A DNA stretch of 22,449 nucleotides from WFQV01 sp964611145 (GCA_964611145.1 CAZSYM010000039.1:1-22449); one strand, 5' to 3'. Shown: positions 6,497 through 15,276, counted from the stretch's first letter. A program made the numbers and translations. Notes: generated from the sequence alone by a model not told the origin.

Positions 6497-7378
6497 ATGT
6501 TCAAACCTACAATTATCTTCTCTGTGCTTTTGACCTTCTTTTTTGTTGCCAGTAACTTTGCTCAAGAAGAAGAGGACAATTGGGATTGGGCAAAAGATTT
6601 TAATTTCGATTTTCACGTTTGCACTCATGAAGCAATTCCATTCATGGAAACAAATTACGGGAAAGTGCAATTTCGGAAAAATGATTTCGGTAGCAAAATC
6701 GACGATCATTATTTTGTGGAATTAAAATTGGGTTCCGCGGAAGTCGATAGTATCGGGAGCGGGCTTTTCAAATACAACGACGCATTTTTCTTTGTCTCGA
6801 ATATTGCAACGAATTTGAATTATTCGGGCGATAAGGAAAACTTACCTGTGGAAATTACCGACTGGCGCTTTGGAGCGGCGGGACGCTCCGCTTTCGGATA
6901 TAAAATAGGTTTTTTCTCTTTTGTACCTTACAGAGAATTCGGAGGAGGACTATCCCGTATTACCATTAAAACTTTTCCTTCTCTTTCCAATCAATTTCTC
7001 AATTACTCAACGCTTGATAGATTCGGTGATTCCTTCCGTTTCGGTTTGAACAACGAAGCGGGCTTATTACTCGGCATCGGAGAACACGTTAATTTTAACA
7101 TCGGGTATGAGTTCAGCTCCGTTTATCCCCGTTTTATGACATGGAAATTTTTTGGTAGCATACTTATACAAATTGCTTCGGACTCAATGTTGGGCAATTT
7201 CCTTGACGAAGTCGAAGAGCATTCGCCTGTAGCCATGCCCGTTGTGAATTTCCTTTTACGAAATGCTTTGGACTATGCTTTCTTTTCGCTTCGAAAGGAA
7301 AAGATGAACTGGCCGTTCGAAAGCGAAGCACCGTTAACCCTCACGAATTTCAAGATAGGAATTTCTTTCGTTTTCTGA
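6497..7378 (+). CDS. Exported protein of unknown function, probable outer-membrane beta-barrel
   Basis: The 293-residue protein starts with a clear signal peptide (MFKPTIIFSVLLTFFFVASNFAQ, cleavage near residue 22). The mature part starts with an acidic Trp-rich stretch (EEEDNWDWAKDFNFDFHV) and then alternates short aromatic/hydrophobic strands with Gly/Asn turns. It ends in FKIGISFVF, an aromatic-terminated strand typical of the barrel-assembly signal in outer-membrane proteins. No enzymatic motif is visible and I do not recognise the family. The ATG follows a strong GGAGG, which may be occluded in a hairpin (6457-6492). It lies downstream of the receiver gene and upstream of a terminator. 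Barrel topology is inference from strand pattern and C-terminus. Confidence 0.7.
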   Translation: MFKPTIIFSVLLTFFFVASNFAQEEEDNWDWAKDFNFDFHVCTHEAIPFMETNYGKVQFRKNDFGSKIDDHYFVELKLGSAEVDSIGSGLFKYNDAFFFVSNIATNLNYSGDKENLPVEITDWRFGAAGRSAFGYKIGFFSFVPYREFGGGLSRITIKTFPSLSNQFLNYSTLDRFGDSFRFGLNNEAGLLLGIGEHVNFNIGYEFSSVYPRFMTWKFFGSILIQIASDSMLGNFLDEVEEHSPVAMPVVNFLLRNALDYAFFSLRKEKMNWPFESEAPLTLTNFKIGISFVF

Positions 7379-7409
7379 AACAAACACTCTCCCCTTTGCT
7401 TGTTATTAG

Positions 7410-7440
7410 ACGGGGACGTTTAGGCGTCCCCGTTTGTTTT
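7410..7440 (+). terminator. Intrinsic terminator after the 6497 gene
   Basis: A perfect 9-bp stem ACGGGGACG (7410-7418) / CGTCCCCGT (7425-7433) with a 6-nt loop is followed by TTGTTTT. It sits 31 nt past the stop of the outer-membrane-like gene and 10 nt before the end of the convergent ASP-box gene. The T tract serves the plus strand. The stem could also protect or stop transcripts from the minus strand, where no T tract follows. Confidence 0.85.
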
Positions 7441-7450
7441 GTCCCAATTT

Positions 7451-10036
7451 TTATTTTAACAGTATCATTTTTTTTGCAAGCGAATGATTCCCGAAAGTTA
7501 ATCTATAAATATAAGTCCCGCTTGTTAGTTCTCTACCGTTAAATTCTACGGTGTGATTCCCCGCTTCGAGATTTTGTTGGACGAGCGTTTCTATTTTCTG
7601 TCCAAGGGCATTGAAGATTTCAAGTGTAACAAAGCCGTTGGTTGGCAGAGTAAAATTGATGTGCGTATTCGGGTTAAACGGATTCGGATAGTTTTGGCTC
7701 AAAGCAAGTTTTTCTGGTAAATTTTTTACGGGTGAATTCACAGCGGTTAAATTGGTAATATCCGCTCGGAAAACTCCTCTACCGTGAGTAAATGCAAATA
7801 GGGAATTGTCATGTTCTCTGTAAACCAAGTCGAACACCGCAACGTTTGGCATTTTTTCATCTAGTTTTGTCCACGATGTTCCTCCGTCAAGAGTAACGAA
7901 AACTCCCAAGTCCGTTCCTGCGAAGGCGATATTTTCATTTTCGGGATAAAGAAGAACGTCGTTGACCGGAATATTCGGGAGATTCCCTGAAATGTTTGTC
8001 CACGACGCACCGTAGTCGGTCGTTTTGTAAACTTTTTTGCCCGCATAAAAGCCGGAAAAAGAAAAGAGAGCGACTTCGGGGTGATTTTTCAATACGGAAA
8101 TTCCCGTGCAGTAAAGATTGGGTAATCCGGAGCTGATGTCGTTCCACACGTTGCCGTTATCGGTTGTAACTTGTGCTTTCCCGTTCGAGCATCCAGCATA
8201 AATAACGTTGCTATTCCCCGGTGCAATCGCCAATGCGGAGATTTTAGCACCGTTGGAGCCTGTCCCGTCGCCTGTTAAATCTTCGCTTATGGCTGTCCAG
8301 GAAGCGGCGCCATTTGTGGTTTTCCAGATTCTGTAAGTTCCTGCCACCAAAATCTTGGGATTGTTCGGGTCCATTACGAAAGGGGAAATAAAAAGGGTTC
8401 TGTCTTTTATGCCGTCCCAGAATCCCGTACCGACAGGCATTCCCGTCATGGCTTTGTGGAACGTCGCACCGCCGTCCGTAGATTTGAAAATCGTGAGTCT
8501 TACATATTCCATGTAAACGGTATTAACGTTTTGAAAATCCACCTCCGTTGCTCCACCGTCGCCCCCCATAATTGCGGACCAATTGAGGGAGCCGGAGGAT
8601 TTCAAAGTGCCATTGTCTTGTGTTCCGCCATAGTAAACATTTCTTTGTGGCTCAACTGCGCCGTAATAAAATTGGGTAATCGCAAGCCCCTCGTTTTTCC
8701 CACGCCATGTAAATCCGCCATCGGTGGATTTGAAAATTCCGCCGTCGCATCCCACAAAAACATTATTCTCATTATTCGGGTCAAAAGCTATTGCGTGTAA
8801 ATCCGCGTGTATATACTGATAACCGCTTACGTTGTACCAATTTGAAATTTGCGTCCAGCTTTGCCCGCCGTCCTCGCTTCCCCACAAATCTATTCCTCCC
8901 GCGAGGACAAAATCCGGGTTGCTCGGCTTAACCGCAAGGATGTTATTGTACCATGCTTGCTTACCGCCGTAATTGTCATATCCCGAATATGCGGGACCGG
9001 GTACAATGGTCGTTGCCCAATTTTCTCCGCCATCGGTGCTCTTTGCCATTTTTCCTACTCCATTGCTTTGCAAGTCCATGAAAGAAGCATAAACAACGTT
9101 CGGATTGGACGGAGACACCGCAAGTTCTATTCTGCCCGTGCCGTCTATTTTGTAATTTTGTTCCCATGTATTTCCCGCATTCGTACTGCGATAAATAACC
9201 GACTGATTGAACAGTCCGAAAGCGGCAAAAATTTTTGTTGGTGTGGAGTATGCAATTTCTAAATCCGTGCAATGAATATTTCCTTTGTTTTGCCCCGTTA
9301 TTACCGAGCGGAACGTTGCTCCGCCGTCGGTGGATTTAAACAATCCCTTGCGTGTTCCCGCCCAAAGGGTAGAGGTGGTAGAATCGTAAACCAATTTGTT
9401 GACATAATAAAAATTAGCATTGTTTTGGGTGGAAGGAAGAAGAAACCAGCTCTCTCCACCGTCCGTTGTTTTGAAGATTCCGGCGCCGCGGAGAGCATCA
9501 AGGTTATAGAATCCTTCGCCTGTCCCTGCCCAGAGAATTTCGGGGTTCTTCGGATCTATGGCAAGCGAGGAAACGGCGAGATTTTCCATTGAATCTTTTA
9601 GCGGAAACCATGATTCTCCGCCGTTGGTGGATTTCCAAACACCGCCACTTACCGATGCGGCAAAGACAACGGAGGAATTGGCGTACGAAACTACGATGGA
9701 GCGAACCCGCCCGCCGATATTATTGGGTCCCAATTCCGTCCATTCGACTTTTGCCGTCTTCGGAAGCCCCTCCCACAAATTGTTTTCCCGTATTTCCCTT
9801 AAAGCTTTCTCCCGCCAATTGCTCGGTATTTTACCGGAAGGATAAGCCCGCTGTTCAAAGTAAAATTTTATTGCCTCGTCGGGAAAACCGTTGCGAGGTT
9901 TTTCGTTCAATTCCTTTTCGATTTTATGGCGCAGGAAGGAATGAGTCTCGCTTGTTAAATCCGATTTGCACAAGAAAAGAGCCGTGGAGAATGCAACAGC
10001 CGTAAATAAAAGCGCCGGTAATTTTTTTAAAAACAT
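7451..10036 (-). CDS. Secreted ASP-box (BNR/sortilin-like) beta-propeller protein with T9SS sorting domain
   Basis: The 861-residue product has an N-terminal signal (LPALLFTAVAFSTALFL). The conserved entry sequence WTELGPNNIGGRVRSI follows, then at least twelve ASP-box/BNR repeats of the form S/T-x-D/N-x-G-x-S/T-W/F (for example STNGGESW, STDGGATF, STDGGFTW, TLDGGTSW). These build VPS10/sortilin-like beta-propellers. From about 773 to the end is a type IX secretion C-terminal domain: LSQNYPNPFNPNT, then a beta sandwich ending in KKMILLK. It should be exported across the outer membrane and possibly surface-attached. Ligand and activity are unknown, and no sialidase catalytic set was recognised. 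The ATG directly abuts the TAA of the lipoprotein gene (TAAATG) behind AAGGTG, so it is translationally coupled as the last gene of the signalling operon. Confidence 0.92.
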   Translation of the reverse strand: MFLKKLPALLFTAVAFSTALFLCKSDLTSETHSFLRHKIEKELNEKPRNGFPDEAIKFYFEQRAYPSGKIPSNWREKALREIRENNLWEGLPKTAKVEWTELGPNNIGGRVRSIVVSYANSSVVFAASVSGGVWKSTNGGESWFPLKDSMENLAVSSLAIDPKNPEILWAGTGEGFYNLDALRGAGIFKTTDGGESWFLLPSTQNNANFYYVNKLVYDSTTSTLWAGTRKGLFKSTDGGATFRSVITGQNKGNIHCTDLEIAYSTPTKIFAAFGLFNQSVIYRSTNAGNTWEQNYKIDGTGRIELAVSPSNPNVVYASFMDLQSNGVGKMAKSTDGGENWATTIVPGPAYSGYDNYGGKQAWYNNILAVKPSNPDFVLAGGIDLWGSEDGGQSWTQISNWYNVSGYQYIHADLHAIAFDPNNENNVFVGCDGGIFKSTDGGFTWRGKNEGLAITQFYYGAVEPQRNVYYGGTQDNGTLKSSGSLNWSAIMGGDGGATEVDFQNVNTVYMEYVRLTIFKSTDGGATFHKAMTGMPVGTGFWDGIKDRTLFISPFVMDPNNPKILVAGTYRIWKTTNGAASWTAISEDLTGDGTGSNGAKISALAIAPGNSNVIYAGCSNGKAQVTTDNGNVWNDISSGLPNLYCTGISVLKNHPEVALFSFSGFYAGKKVYKTTDYGASWTNISGNLPNIPVNDVLLYPENENIAFAGTDLGVFVTLDGGTSWTKLDEKMPNVAVFDLVYREHDNSLFAFTHGRGVFRADITNLTAVNSPVKNLPEKLALSQNYPNPFNPNTHINFTLPTNGFVTLEIFNALGQKIETLVQQNLEAGNHTVEFNGRELTSGTYIYRLTFGNHSLAKKMILLK

Positions 10037-10444
10037 TTATTCACCTTCTTTTAAATTTCTATTAATTAACCATTCGCTTCCGTTAAAAGAAATTTCCAGT
10101 TTGACTCTGTCGTTTTTTTTCAATTTCCGGAGGCGGAGTAATCCCGCATTTCGGGAATTATTTAAGAGAATTCCGTCCTTGCCCAAGGCGTAAGCGGGTT
10201 TAAGAACGTATTTTTCTCCCGCTATTGCTATTGAAGGGAGTGAACGAGCTTCCGAGACCGAATCCACCCGGACTTTGAGCGTAAAAGCAAGGGAGTCCAT
10301 GCGTTGCACTTCCAAAACAACGGCGTTTACAACGGATGCGTTTTCTCCAACAGCAGTGGGCATAGGCATTTTGTGCTGTGTGTCGTTGCTCGTCGTGTGG
10401 CAACCGTAAAGTAACAGTATTATCAGACTAAAAATTCTAATCAT
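10037..10444 (-). CDS. Small predicted lipoprotein
   Basis: The start is placed at ATG 10444, giving 135 residues that begin MIRIFSLIILLLYGC, a textbook lipoprotein signal with the lipobox LLYG-C15. The frame extends to a TTG at 10516 that overlaps the stop of the phosphatase gene (TTGA), but that would bury the lipobox behind 24 extra residues, so the shorter form is preferred. The mature part is about 120 residues and mostly beta-like (VVNAVVLEVQRMDSLAFTLKVRVDSV, then LLRLRKLKKNDRVKLEISF). No family is recognised. It abuts the secreted ASP-box gene with zero spacing, so it may act with it at the envelope or be its accessory factor; this is inference from context. Confidence 0.75.
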   Translation of the reverse strand: MIRIFSLIILLLYGCHTTSNDTQHKMPMPTAVGENASVVNAVVLEVQRMDSLAFTLKVRVDSVSEARSLPSIAIAGEKYVLKPAYALGKDGILLNNSRNAGLLRLRKLKKNDRVKLEISFNGSEWLINRNLKEGE

Positions 10445-10512
10445 CTTTCTTTTTCGAAAATTTCTTAGAGAAAGTAAGAGTGAAAAAACTGACAAGGTGA
10501 ATTTTCTTGTAA

Positions 10513-11643
10513 TCAAATAATTTTTATTTCTATCAAACTGATATCGTCGTCCGTGTTGCCTTGTGTAAATTTCTGAAATTTATCCTTGACAAACTCGATT
10601 CCATCGGCATCGTCGGGAATTGCTTTTATTGTTTCTTTTAATCTTTCCAATCCGAAACTTTCCCCCTTGGGATTTCGGGAATCGGGGATACCGTCTGTCG
10701 TGAGGAAAATTCTATTGCCCGCACTCAATTTCAATTCGAAATCCTCATAGCTGGCATTCTCGTCGAAGCCGAGCAAAAGTCCTTCGGAGGAAATAGCGGT
10801 TACGTTTTTCCCTTTCAGAATCAGTGGCAAATCCCCGGCACCGCTATATTTTACCGTGTTTTCAATATTATTGAGCAATGCAATACTGAGCGTAATAAAA
10901 ACATCGGAAATTCTTTCGTCGTTATAAACCGACTCGTTTACTTTCCGGAGTATAGCCGAGGGATTAAAATCCTCACCGTTTTGAATTGCGAATCTAACGG
11001 CACTGCGGACGTATCCCGCATAGGCAACGGCGAAGTACCATGCGCCCCAACGTTTACCCATCACATCGCCCAGAATAACAATCAGATTTTGCTCGTCCAC
11101 TGGTATGTAATCTATAAAATCTCCACCCGGAATCTCCTGGAAAGGTTGATGCCAATGTTTAATCTTGAATCCTAAAAAGTCGGGAGCGTTATCTGGCACT
11201 ACCTTAGCGCCCATTTTACCAGCGGCGGCTTGTACCTCTTTCAAAGCCGCTTGCTGTTCCCGCTCCTTTGTTTTCAGAACGGAAGCTATTTTGGCAAGTA
11301 TAATTTTAGGGCTGGAAGTTTTGACAATATAATCCTGTATTTCCAAATCATAGCCTTGGAGAATATCGTCTTCTCCACTTTTAGCCGTAAGAAAAATGAA
11401 AGGAATCTTTTTTAGGTGGGGGTTCTCCAATAGTCGTTTTCTAAACTCATACCCGTTCATTGCAGGCATCATTATATCGCTAACTATCAGATCCGGTGTA
11501 AATGTTTTTGCCAATTCAAGCCCTTCTTTTCCCGTAGGAGCAACTTTACATTCATATCCCGCTCTTTTCAGATTGTATTCGAAAAGTTTTTGCATACCAG
11601 GTTCGTCTTCCACTAACAATATTTTATATTTTCTTTTATTCAT
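10513..11643 (-). CDS. Receiver-PP2C (SpoIIE/RsbU-type) serine phosphatase
   Basis: The 376-residue protein has a receiver domain (1-125) with acidic pocket E12-D13, phospho-acceptor D56 in IVSDIMMP, T86 and K108. A short helical linker (124-145) joins it to a PP2C/SpoIIE domain (about 155-376). Metal-binding landmarks are GGD175, GD193, TTD317G and the D365-D367 run in NTDDDISLIEI. Such enzymes dephosphorylate STAS anti-sigma antagonists in partner switching. The STAS gene lies directly upstream with a 3-nt gap, so it is the likely substrate. The residue after K108 is Thr where receivers usually have Pro (K-T for K-P). Phosphorylation of D56 by the operon's histidine kinase would be the natural switch, but is not proven. 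Confidence 0.93.
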   Translation of the reverse strand: MNKRKYKILLVEDEPGMQKLFEYNLKRAGYECKVAPTGKEGLELAKTFTPDLIVSDIMMPAMNGYEFRKRLLENPHLKKIPFIFLTAKSGEDDILQGYDLEIQDYIVKTSSPKIILAKIASVLKTKEREQQAALKEVQAAAGKMGAKVVPDNAPDFLGFKIKHWHQPFQEIPGGDFIDYIPVDEQNLIVILGDVMGKRWGAWYFAVAYAGYVRSAVRFAIQNGEDFNPSAILRKVNESVYNDERISDVFITLSIALLNNIENTVKYSGAGDLPLILKGKNVTAISSEGLLLGFDENASYEDFELKLSAGNRIFLTTDGIPDSRNPKGESFGLERLKETIKAIPDDADGIEFVKDKFQKFTQGNTDDDISLIEIKII

Positions 11644-11646
11644 TTT

Positions 11647-11988
11647 CTACCTATTAAAACTCCTAATAGCATCTTGCAAATCCGTAAACGTCTCAAAAAT
11701 TCTAAAAAGGCGGGTCAACTCAAACATAGATTTCACAGCAGGACGGAAGCCTACAATTTTCAAATCACCTTTCATCTTGGTCGTTTTCTTTAGTGCACCA
11801 ACAAGAACCCCAAGAAAAGTAGAATCAACAAAATCGCACGAGGATAAATCTACAATAAATTTTCTGTAGCCTTCGTTCATTCTACTGTTTAATTTTTCTT
11901 TTAGCTCTTGTGCTTCGTTCATTGTGGCTCTATCCATATTAACAATCTCCACAATGACCTCTCCAATTTTTTCTTCGATTATTCCCAT
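11647..11988 (-). CDS. STAS-domain anti-sigma factor antagonist
   Basis: At 113 residues this is a single STAS domain of the RsbV/SpoIIAA type. The core runs KFIVDLSSCDFVDSTFLGVL (43-62), with S56 at the conserved phosphorylation position in D-S-T, followed by GDLKIVGFRPAVKSMFELTRL. In the known systems an RsbW-like kinase phosphorylates this Ser and a PP2C phosphatase removes the phosphate, controlling a sigma factor or another output. The PP2C enzyme is the next gene (3-nt gap) and the sigma-54 activator precedes it with a 4-nt gap. No RsbW-type kinase or ECF/sigma-B factor is in the window, so its partner must be encoded elsewhere or be atypical. Confidence 0.93.
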   Translation of the reverse strand: MGIIEEKIGEVIVEIVNMDRATMNEAQELKEKLNSRMNEGYRKFIVDLSSCDFVDSTFLGVLVGALKKTTKMKGDLKIVGFRPAVKSMFELTRLFRIFETFTDLQDAIRSFNR

Positions 11989-11992
11989 TGTT

Positions 11993-13375
11993 TCAATCCT
12001 TTTTTATTTTGTATTTTTCCATCAAGCGATACATTGTAGCTCTGCCAATTTTTAACTTTTTGGCAGCATCCAAAATATTGTTGTTCGTAACTTTGAGTGC
12101 GTGTCGAATAGCTTCTTCTTTGAGCTTTTCAAAGGGAATCACAGGGGCATTTTCGTCAAAAATATTTTCAATTTTAGAAGTCAGCATTGAAGAATCCCCC
12201 ACGCGAATATTCTGAGGAAGGACATCGATATCAATCATATCTCCATCCGCAAGCACTACACATCGCTCCAGAGTATTTTCCAATTCTCTAACATTCCCCG
12301 GCCAGTCATAATCATAAAAAAGTTTCAAAGCTCGCTTTGTAATTCCTTTTATGTTCTTATTTAGCTTCTTATTAAATTTTTTTATAAAATGTTCGGTTAA
12401 AACTAAAATGTCGCTTTTTCGTTCCCGCAAAGGCGGTATATAGATAGGGAAAGAGCTTAATCTATAATACAAATCTTCACGAAAACGCTTGTTTTTAACT
12501 TCTTCTTTTAAATTCTTGTTGGTAGCAGAAATTATCCTAACGTCCGTTTTAATTACTTCGTTTCCACCTATCCTTTCGAATTCTTTTTCCTGAATAACTC
12601 TTAGTATTTTCGCTTGCAAAGCCATTTCCATTTCACCTATTTCATCAAGAAAAAGAGTGCCACCCCGCGCCAATTCAAATTTTCCAATTTTACGTTGATG
12701 AGCACCGGTAAAAGCACCTCGTTCATGACCGAAAAGTTCGCTTTCAAGCAATTCCCTCGGAATAGAAGCACAATTTACTACTACAAAAGGATTTTCCTTA
12801 CGTTTACCGTTATAATGAATAGCACGGGCTATAAGTTCTTTTCCCGTTCCGCTTTCTCCATGTATCAGCACCGTAATATCATTATCTAAAACCTTCGAGA
12901 CCATTCGGAAAACCTCTTGCATTCGATTATCTGCAGAAATAATGTTCGCAAAGCTATGTCTTTCGATTAAGTTTTCCTGTAAAAGCTTAACTTGTTTTTG
13001 CAGTTTGTATTGACTAAGAGCATTTTTAACCGAAAGTTCGAGTTTGCTAGTTTCCGAAATAGGTTTTGTAAAATAATCGTAAGCACCTAATTTTATTGAC
13101 TCCAATGCAACTTCCACGCTTCCTTGGGCGGAAATCATAATCACAGGTAAATCTTTATTAATCTTTTTTATCTCTTTTAAAATTTCCACTCCATTAATAT
13201 CAGGTAGCATTATATCCAACAGAACCAGTTCCGGTTCAACTTTTGAAAATTCCTCCAGAAAATCTTTACCCTTGGCAAAGCCTTTAGTTTCATAGCCCCA
13301 TTGATTTTTAAGCCAATGGATTAAAAGCCTCTGAATAGAAGGCTCGTCGTCCACAATATAAATTAAATCGCTCAC
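11993..13375 (-). CDS. NtrC-family sigma-54-dependent response regulator
   Basis: The 460-residue protein has the full three-domain layout. The receiver (1-120) carries D9-D10, phospho-acceptor D54 in VLLDIMLPD and K104. The AAA+ domain (about 140-370) carries Walker A GESGTGKE (173-180), the sigma-54-contacting GAFTGA loop (220-225), Walker B TLFLDE (240-245) and arginine-finger region RFREDLYYR (297-305). A C-terminal Fis-type helix-turn-helix (about 425-455) contains NNILDAAKKLKIGRATMYRLM. It should activate sigma-54 promoters when phosphorylated. The kinase gene ends 17 nt upstream, making a cognate pair very likely. Its target genes are not evident: I saw no convincing TGGCAC-N5-TTGCA element upstream of genes here. 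Confidence 0.96.
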   Translation of the reverse strand: MSDLIYIVDDEPSIQRLLIHWLKNQWGYETKGFAKGKDFLEEFSKVEPELVLLDIMLPDINGVEILKEIKKINKDLPVIMISAQGSVEVALESIKLGAYDYFTKPISETSKLELSVKNALSQYKLQKQVKLLQENLIERHSFANIISADNRMQEVFRMVSKVLDNDITVLIHGESGTGKELIARAIHYNGKRKENPFVVVNCASIPRELLESELFGHERGAFTGAHQRKIGKFELARGGTLFLDEIGEMEMALQAKILRVIQEKEFERIGGNEVIKTDVRIISATNKNLKEEVKNKRFREDLYYRLSSFPIYIPPLRERKSDILVLTEHFIKKFNKKLNKNIKGITKRALKLFYDYDWPGNVRELENTLERCVVLADGDMIDIDVLPQNIRVGDSSMLTSKIENIFDENAPVIPFEKLKEEAIRHALKVTNNNILDAAKKLKIGRATMYRLMEKYKIKKD

Positions 13376-13392
13376 TTCTAACCCCTTCTCCT

Positions 13393-15276
13393 CTATATTT
13401 TTTTAGGTAAGCGAATCACAAAGGTTGTACCCTTGTTAACCTCGCTCTTAACATTTATTAAACCATTATGTAAATCTATTATTTTTTTTGCCATTGCCAA
13501 ACCTAATCCTGCACCAGGGACTTGACTTCCAGGACGGTTTATTTTCGAAAATTTCTGAAACAATTTCGGAAGCTCTTCTTTAGGGATACCAATTCCCGTA
13601 TCGCTAACTATCACCTCGGCATCCTTCAAAAAATTATTAACAAGCACAGTTACGCGCCCGCCCTTGTCGGTAAACTTAACCGCATTAGAAATTATATGCC
13701 CGATTGCATTGCTAAGTCTTTCCCTATCCCCATGAATAATTATTTCTGTTTCCGGAATTTCGGCATTTAATTCCACTCCTTTTTCGACAGCTTGTTTCGT
13801 ATAAATTTCGACCAATTCTTTTAACAGAGGGACAAAATCAAAATCTTTCTTCTCAAGTTTTTCCCCCTCGGCATCAAGTTTAGAAAAGTCCAAAATATCA
13901 TTGATTAATTTAGCGAGCCGCTTTCCTTCGGTATAAATAATGTTATTAAATTCATCTATCATTTCACGTGGCATTTCGGGGTCTGATGTTATAGCTTCGG
14001 CAAAGCCAACTATTGAAGCCAAAGGAGTACGTAATTCATGAGAAACATTAGAAATGAATTCGTTTTTTAATCTGTTCAGTTCCTCAAGGACAGTAACTTT
14101 CTCCTGGGCTCTATCACGTTCTATTGAAATAATGCGATTAGCCTCTATAAGCCGTGCATTTAGATCTTTCAATTCACGTTCCTGAAGAATCCGTTCCGTT
14201 ATATCCCGTCCAATTGCCATCACGCCATCGATTTCACCGTTCTTTCGAACCGAGCGCGCCTGTATTTCCAAAACAATTTCGTTCCCTGCTATATCCACCA
14301 ATATTGCTTCAAATCTAACAACATCTTCCGAGGCAAGTATTTTTTGGAAAGCAAGTGCCACATCTGCTTTATTATCCTCCTTAACAAATTCCAAAAAATG
14401 CTTTCCTATCATCTCACTTTCCGTATAGCCAAGCATTAACGCACCGTTTTTATTAACAATAAGAAAGTTTCCCTGTCTATCCAACGTAAAAATTAAATCT
14501 TCAGCTGTTTCCATTAAAAGACGAAATTTCTCTTCCGAGTGTTGTAGCCTTTCCCTAAGAGTTACCTCTTCTGTAACATCTACAATAGCCCCTACAACAG
14601 AAATCACCTTGCCGTTTCTCTTGATTGGAATACCGCTATGACGTATATAACGAGGTTTACCTGCAGAGTCTGCAATCGTATATTCCACCACAGCTTGCAT
14701 TCCATTTGAGACTTCTTGTAAAAATTTTCTTACCTTAGAGTAACTTTCCCTTTGAACTTTTTTAAGGAGCGTAAATTTATTTTTACTAATCTCATTGGCA
14801 GAAAAACCGAAAAGTTTTTCTACCGCTTTTGAAATAAAATTTATTTGAAACCCTTTTGGTTTCATTGAATAAACAACCACATCCACATTTTCAAGCGCCT
14901 CGCGAAATTCTCCCGAATGATTTTCTTTCGTCTCCAGTAAATCCCGAATGGATTCCCAGCTTTCACTCTCAAGCTTTTCGGGAATTTCTGAATTCGAAAA
15001 AAGTAAGAGCTCGTATCGGATTGGGGCAAGCTCGATTTCAAAAGTCCCATATTTTTTATAACCACCCTTTTTTTGTAATTCAGCTATAAGTTCTTCCCTT
15101 TTGCTCTGCAAGGAAAGGCCAAGTTGCAAAATGCTTTCTTGCTTTTTATCACTCCCGTCTGCATAAGCAAAGGCAACGGTTTCAGAACTTTCACCTTCAG
15201 AACGAATCAAAACGGCAAGTTCGGCATCAAATTCTCGACAGATTGCTTTTAGTAAATATGTGAGAGCGATTTTCAT
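13393..15276 (-). CDS. Soluble PAS-domain sensor histidine kinase
   Basis: The 627-residue protein has no membrane segments, so it is a cytoplasmic sensor. Residues 1-115 are an unrecognised N-terminal module. Two PAS(-PAC) domains follow (about 123-240, ending VVGAIVDVTEE, and 248-365, ending MAIGRDITER). A coiled coil (366-405) leads into the HisKA domain with H413 in NVSHELRTPLAS. The HATPase domain (about 515-627) has the N-box around N531, G1 box DTGIG (559-563) and G2 box GAGLGL (588-593). Signal and ligand are unknown. It is the first gene of the six-gene minus-strand operon and the likely kinase for the NtrC-type regulator and possibly the receiver-phosphatase. The 94-nt spacer before it is shared with the divergent U32 gene. 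Confidence 0.95.
   Translation of the reverse strand: MKIALTYLLKAICREFDAELAVLIRSEGESSETVAFAYADGSDKKQESILQLGLSLQSKREELIAELQKKGGYKKYGTFEIELAPIRYELLLFSNSEIPEKLESESWESIRDLLETKENHSGEFREALENVDVVVYSMKPKGFQINFISKAVEKLFGFSANEISKNKFTLLKKVQRESYSKVRKFLQEVSNGMQAVVEYTIADSAGKPRYIRHSGIPIKRNGKVISVVGAIVDVTEEVTLRERLQHSEEKFRLLMETAEDLIFTLDRQGNFLIVNKNGALMLGYTESEMIGKHFLEFVKEDNKADVALAFQKILASEDVVRFEAILVDIAGNEIVLEIQARSVRKNGEIDGVMAIGRDITERILQERELKDLNARLIEANRIISIERDRAQEKVTVLEELNRLKNEFISNVSHELRTPLASIVGFAEAITSDPEMPREMIDEFNNIIYTEGKRLAKLINDILDFSKLDAEGEKLEKKDFDFVPLLKELVEIYTKQAVEKGVELNAEIPETEIIIHGDRERLSNAIGHIISNAVKFTDKGGRVTVLVNNFLKDAEVIVSDTGIGIPKEELPKLFQKFSKINRPGSQVPGAGLGLAMAKKIIDLHNGLINVKSEVNKGTTFVIRLPKKI

Noticed and set aside
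8450..9700. Spaced repeats that might suggest a CRISPR-like or tandem array
   Set aside because: Repeat words are imperfect, irregularly spaced and in frame with the ASP-box motifs of the coding sequence.
8456..10005. Several open frames of 95-138 codons opposite or out of frame with the ASP-box gene
   Set aside because: They arise from the repeated DNA of the ASP-box gene and lack family matches; the 861-codon frame explains the region.
10445..10516. Longer lipoprotein start (TTG overlapping the phosphatase stop)
   Set aside because: It would add a second hydrophobic stretch and bury the lipobox; ATG 10444 gives a standard lipoprotein signal. The TTGA overlap keeps it a minor possibility.
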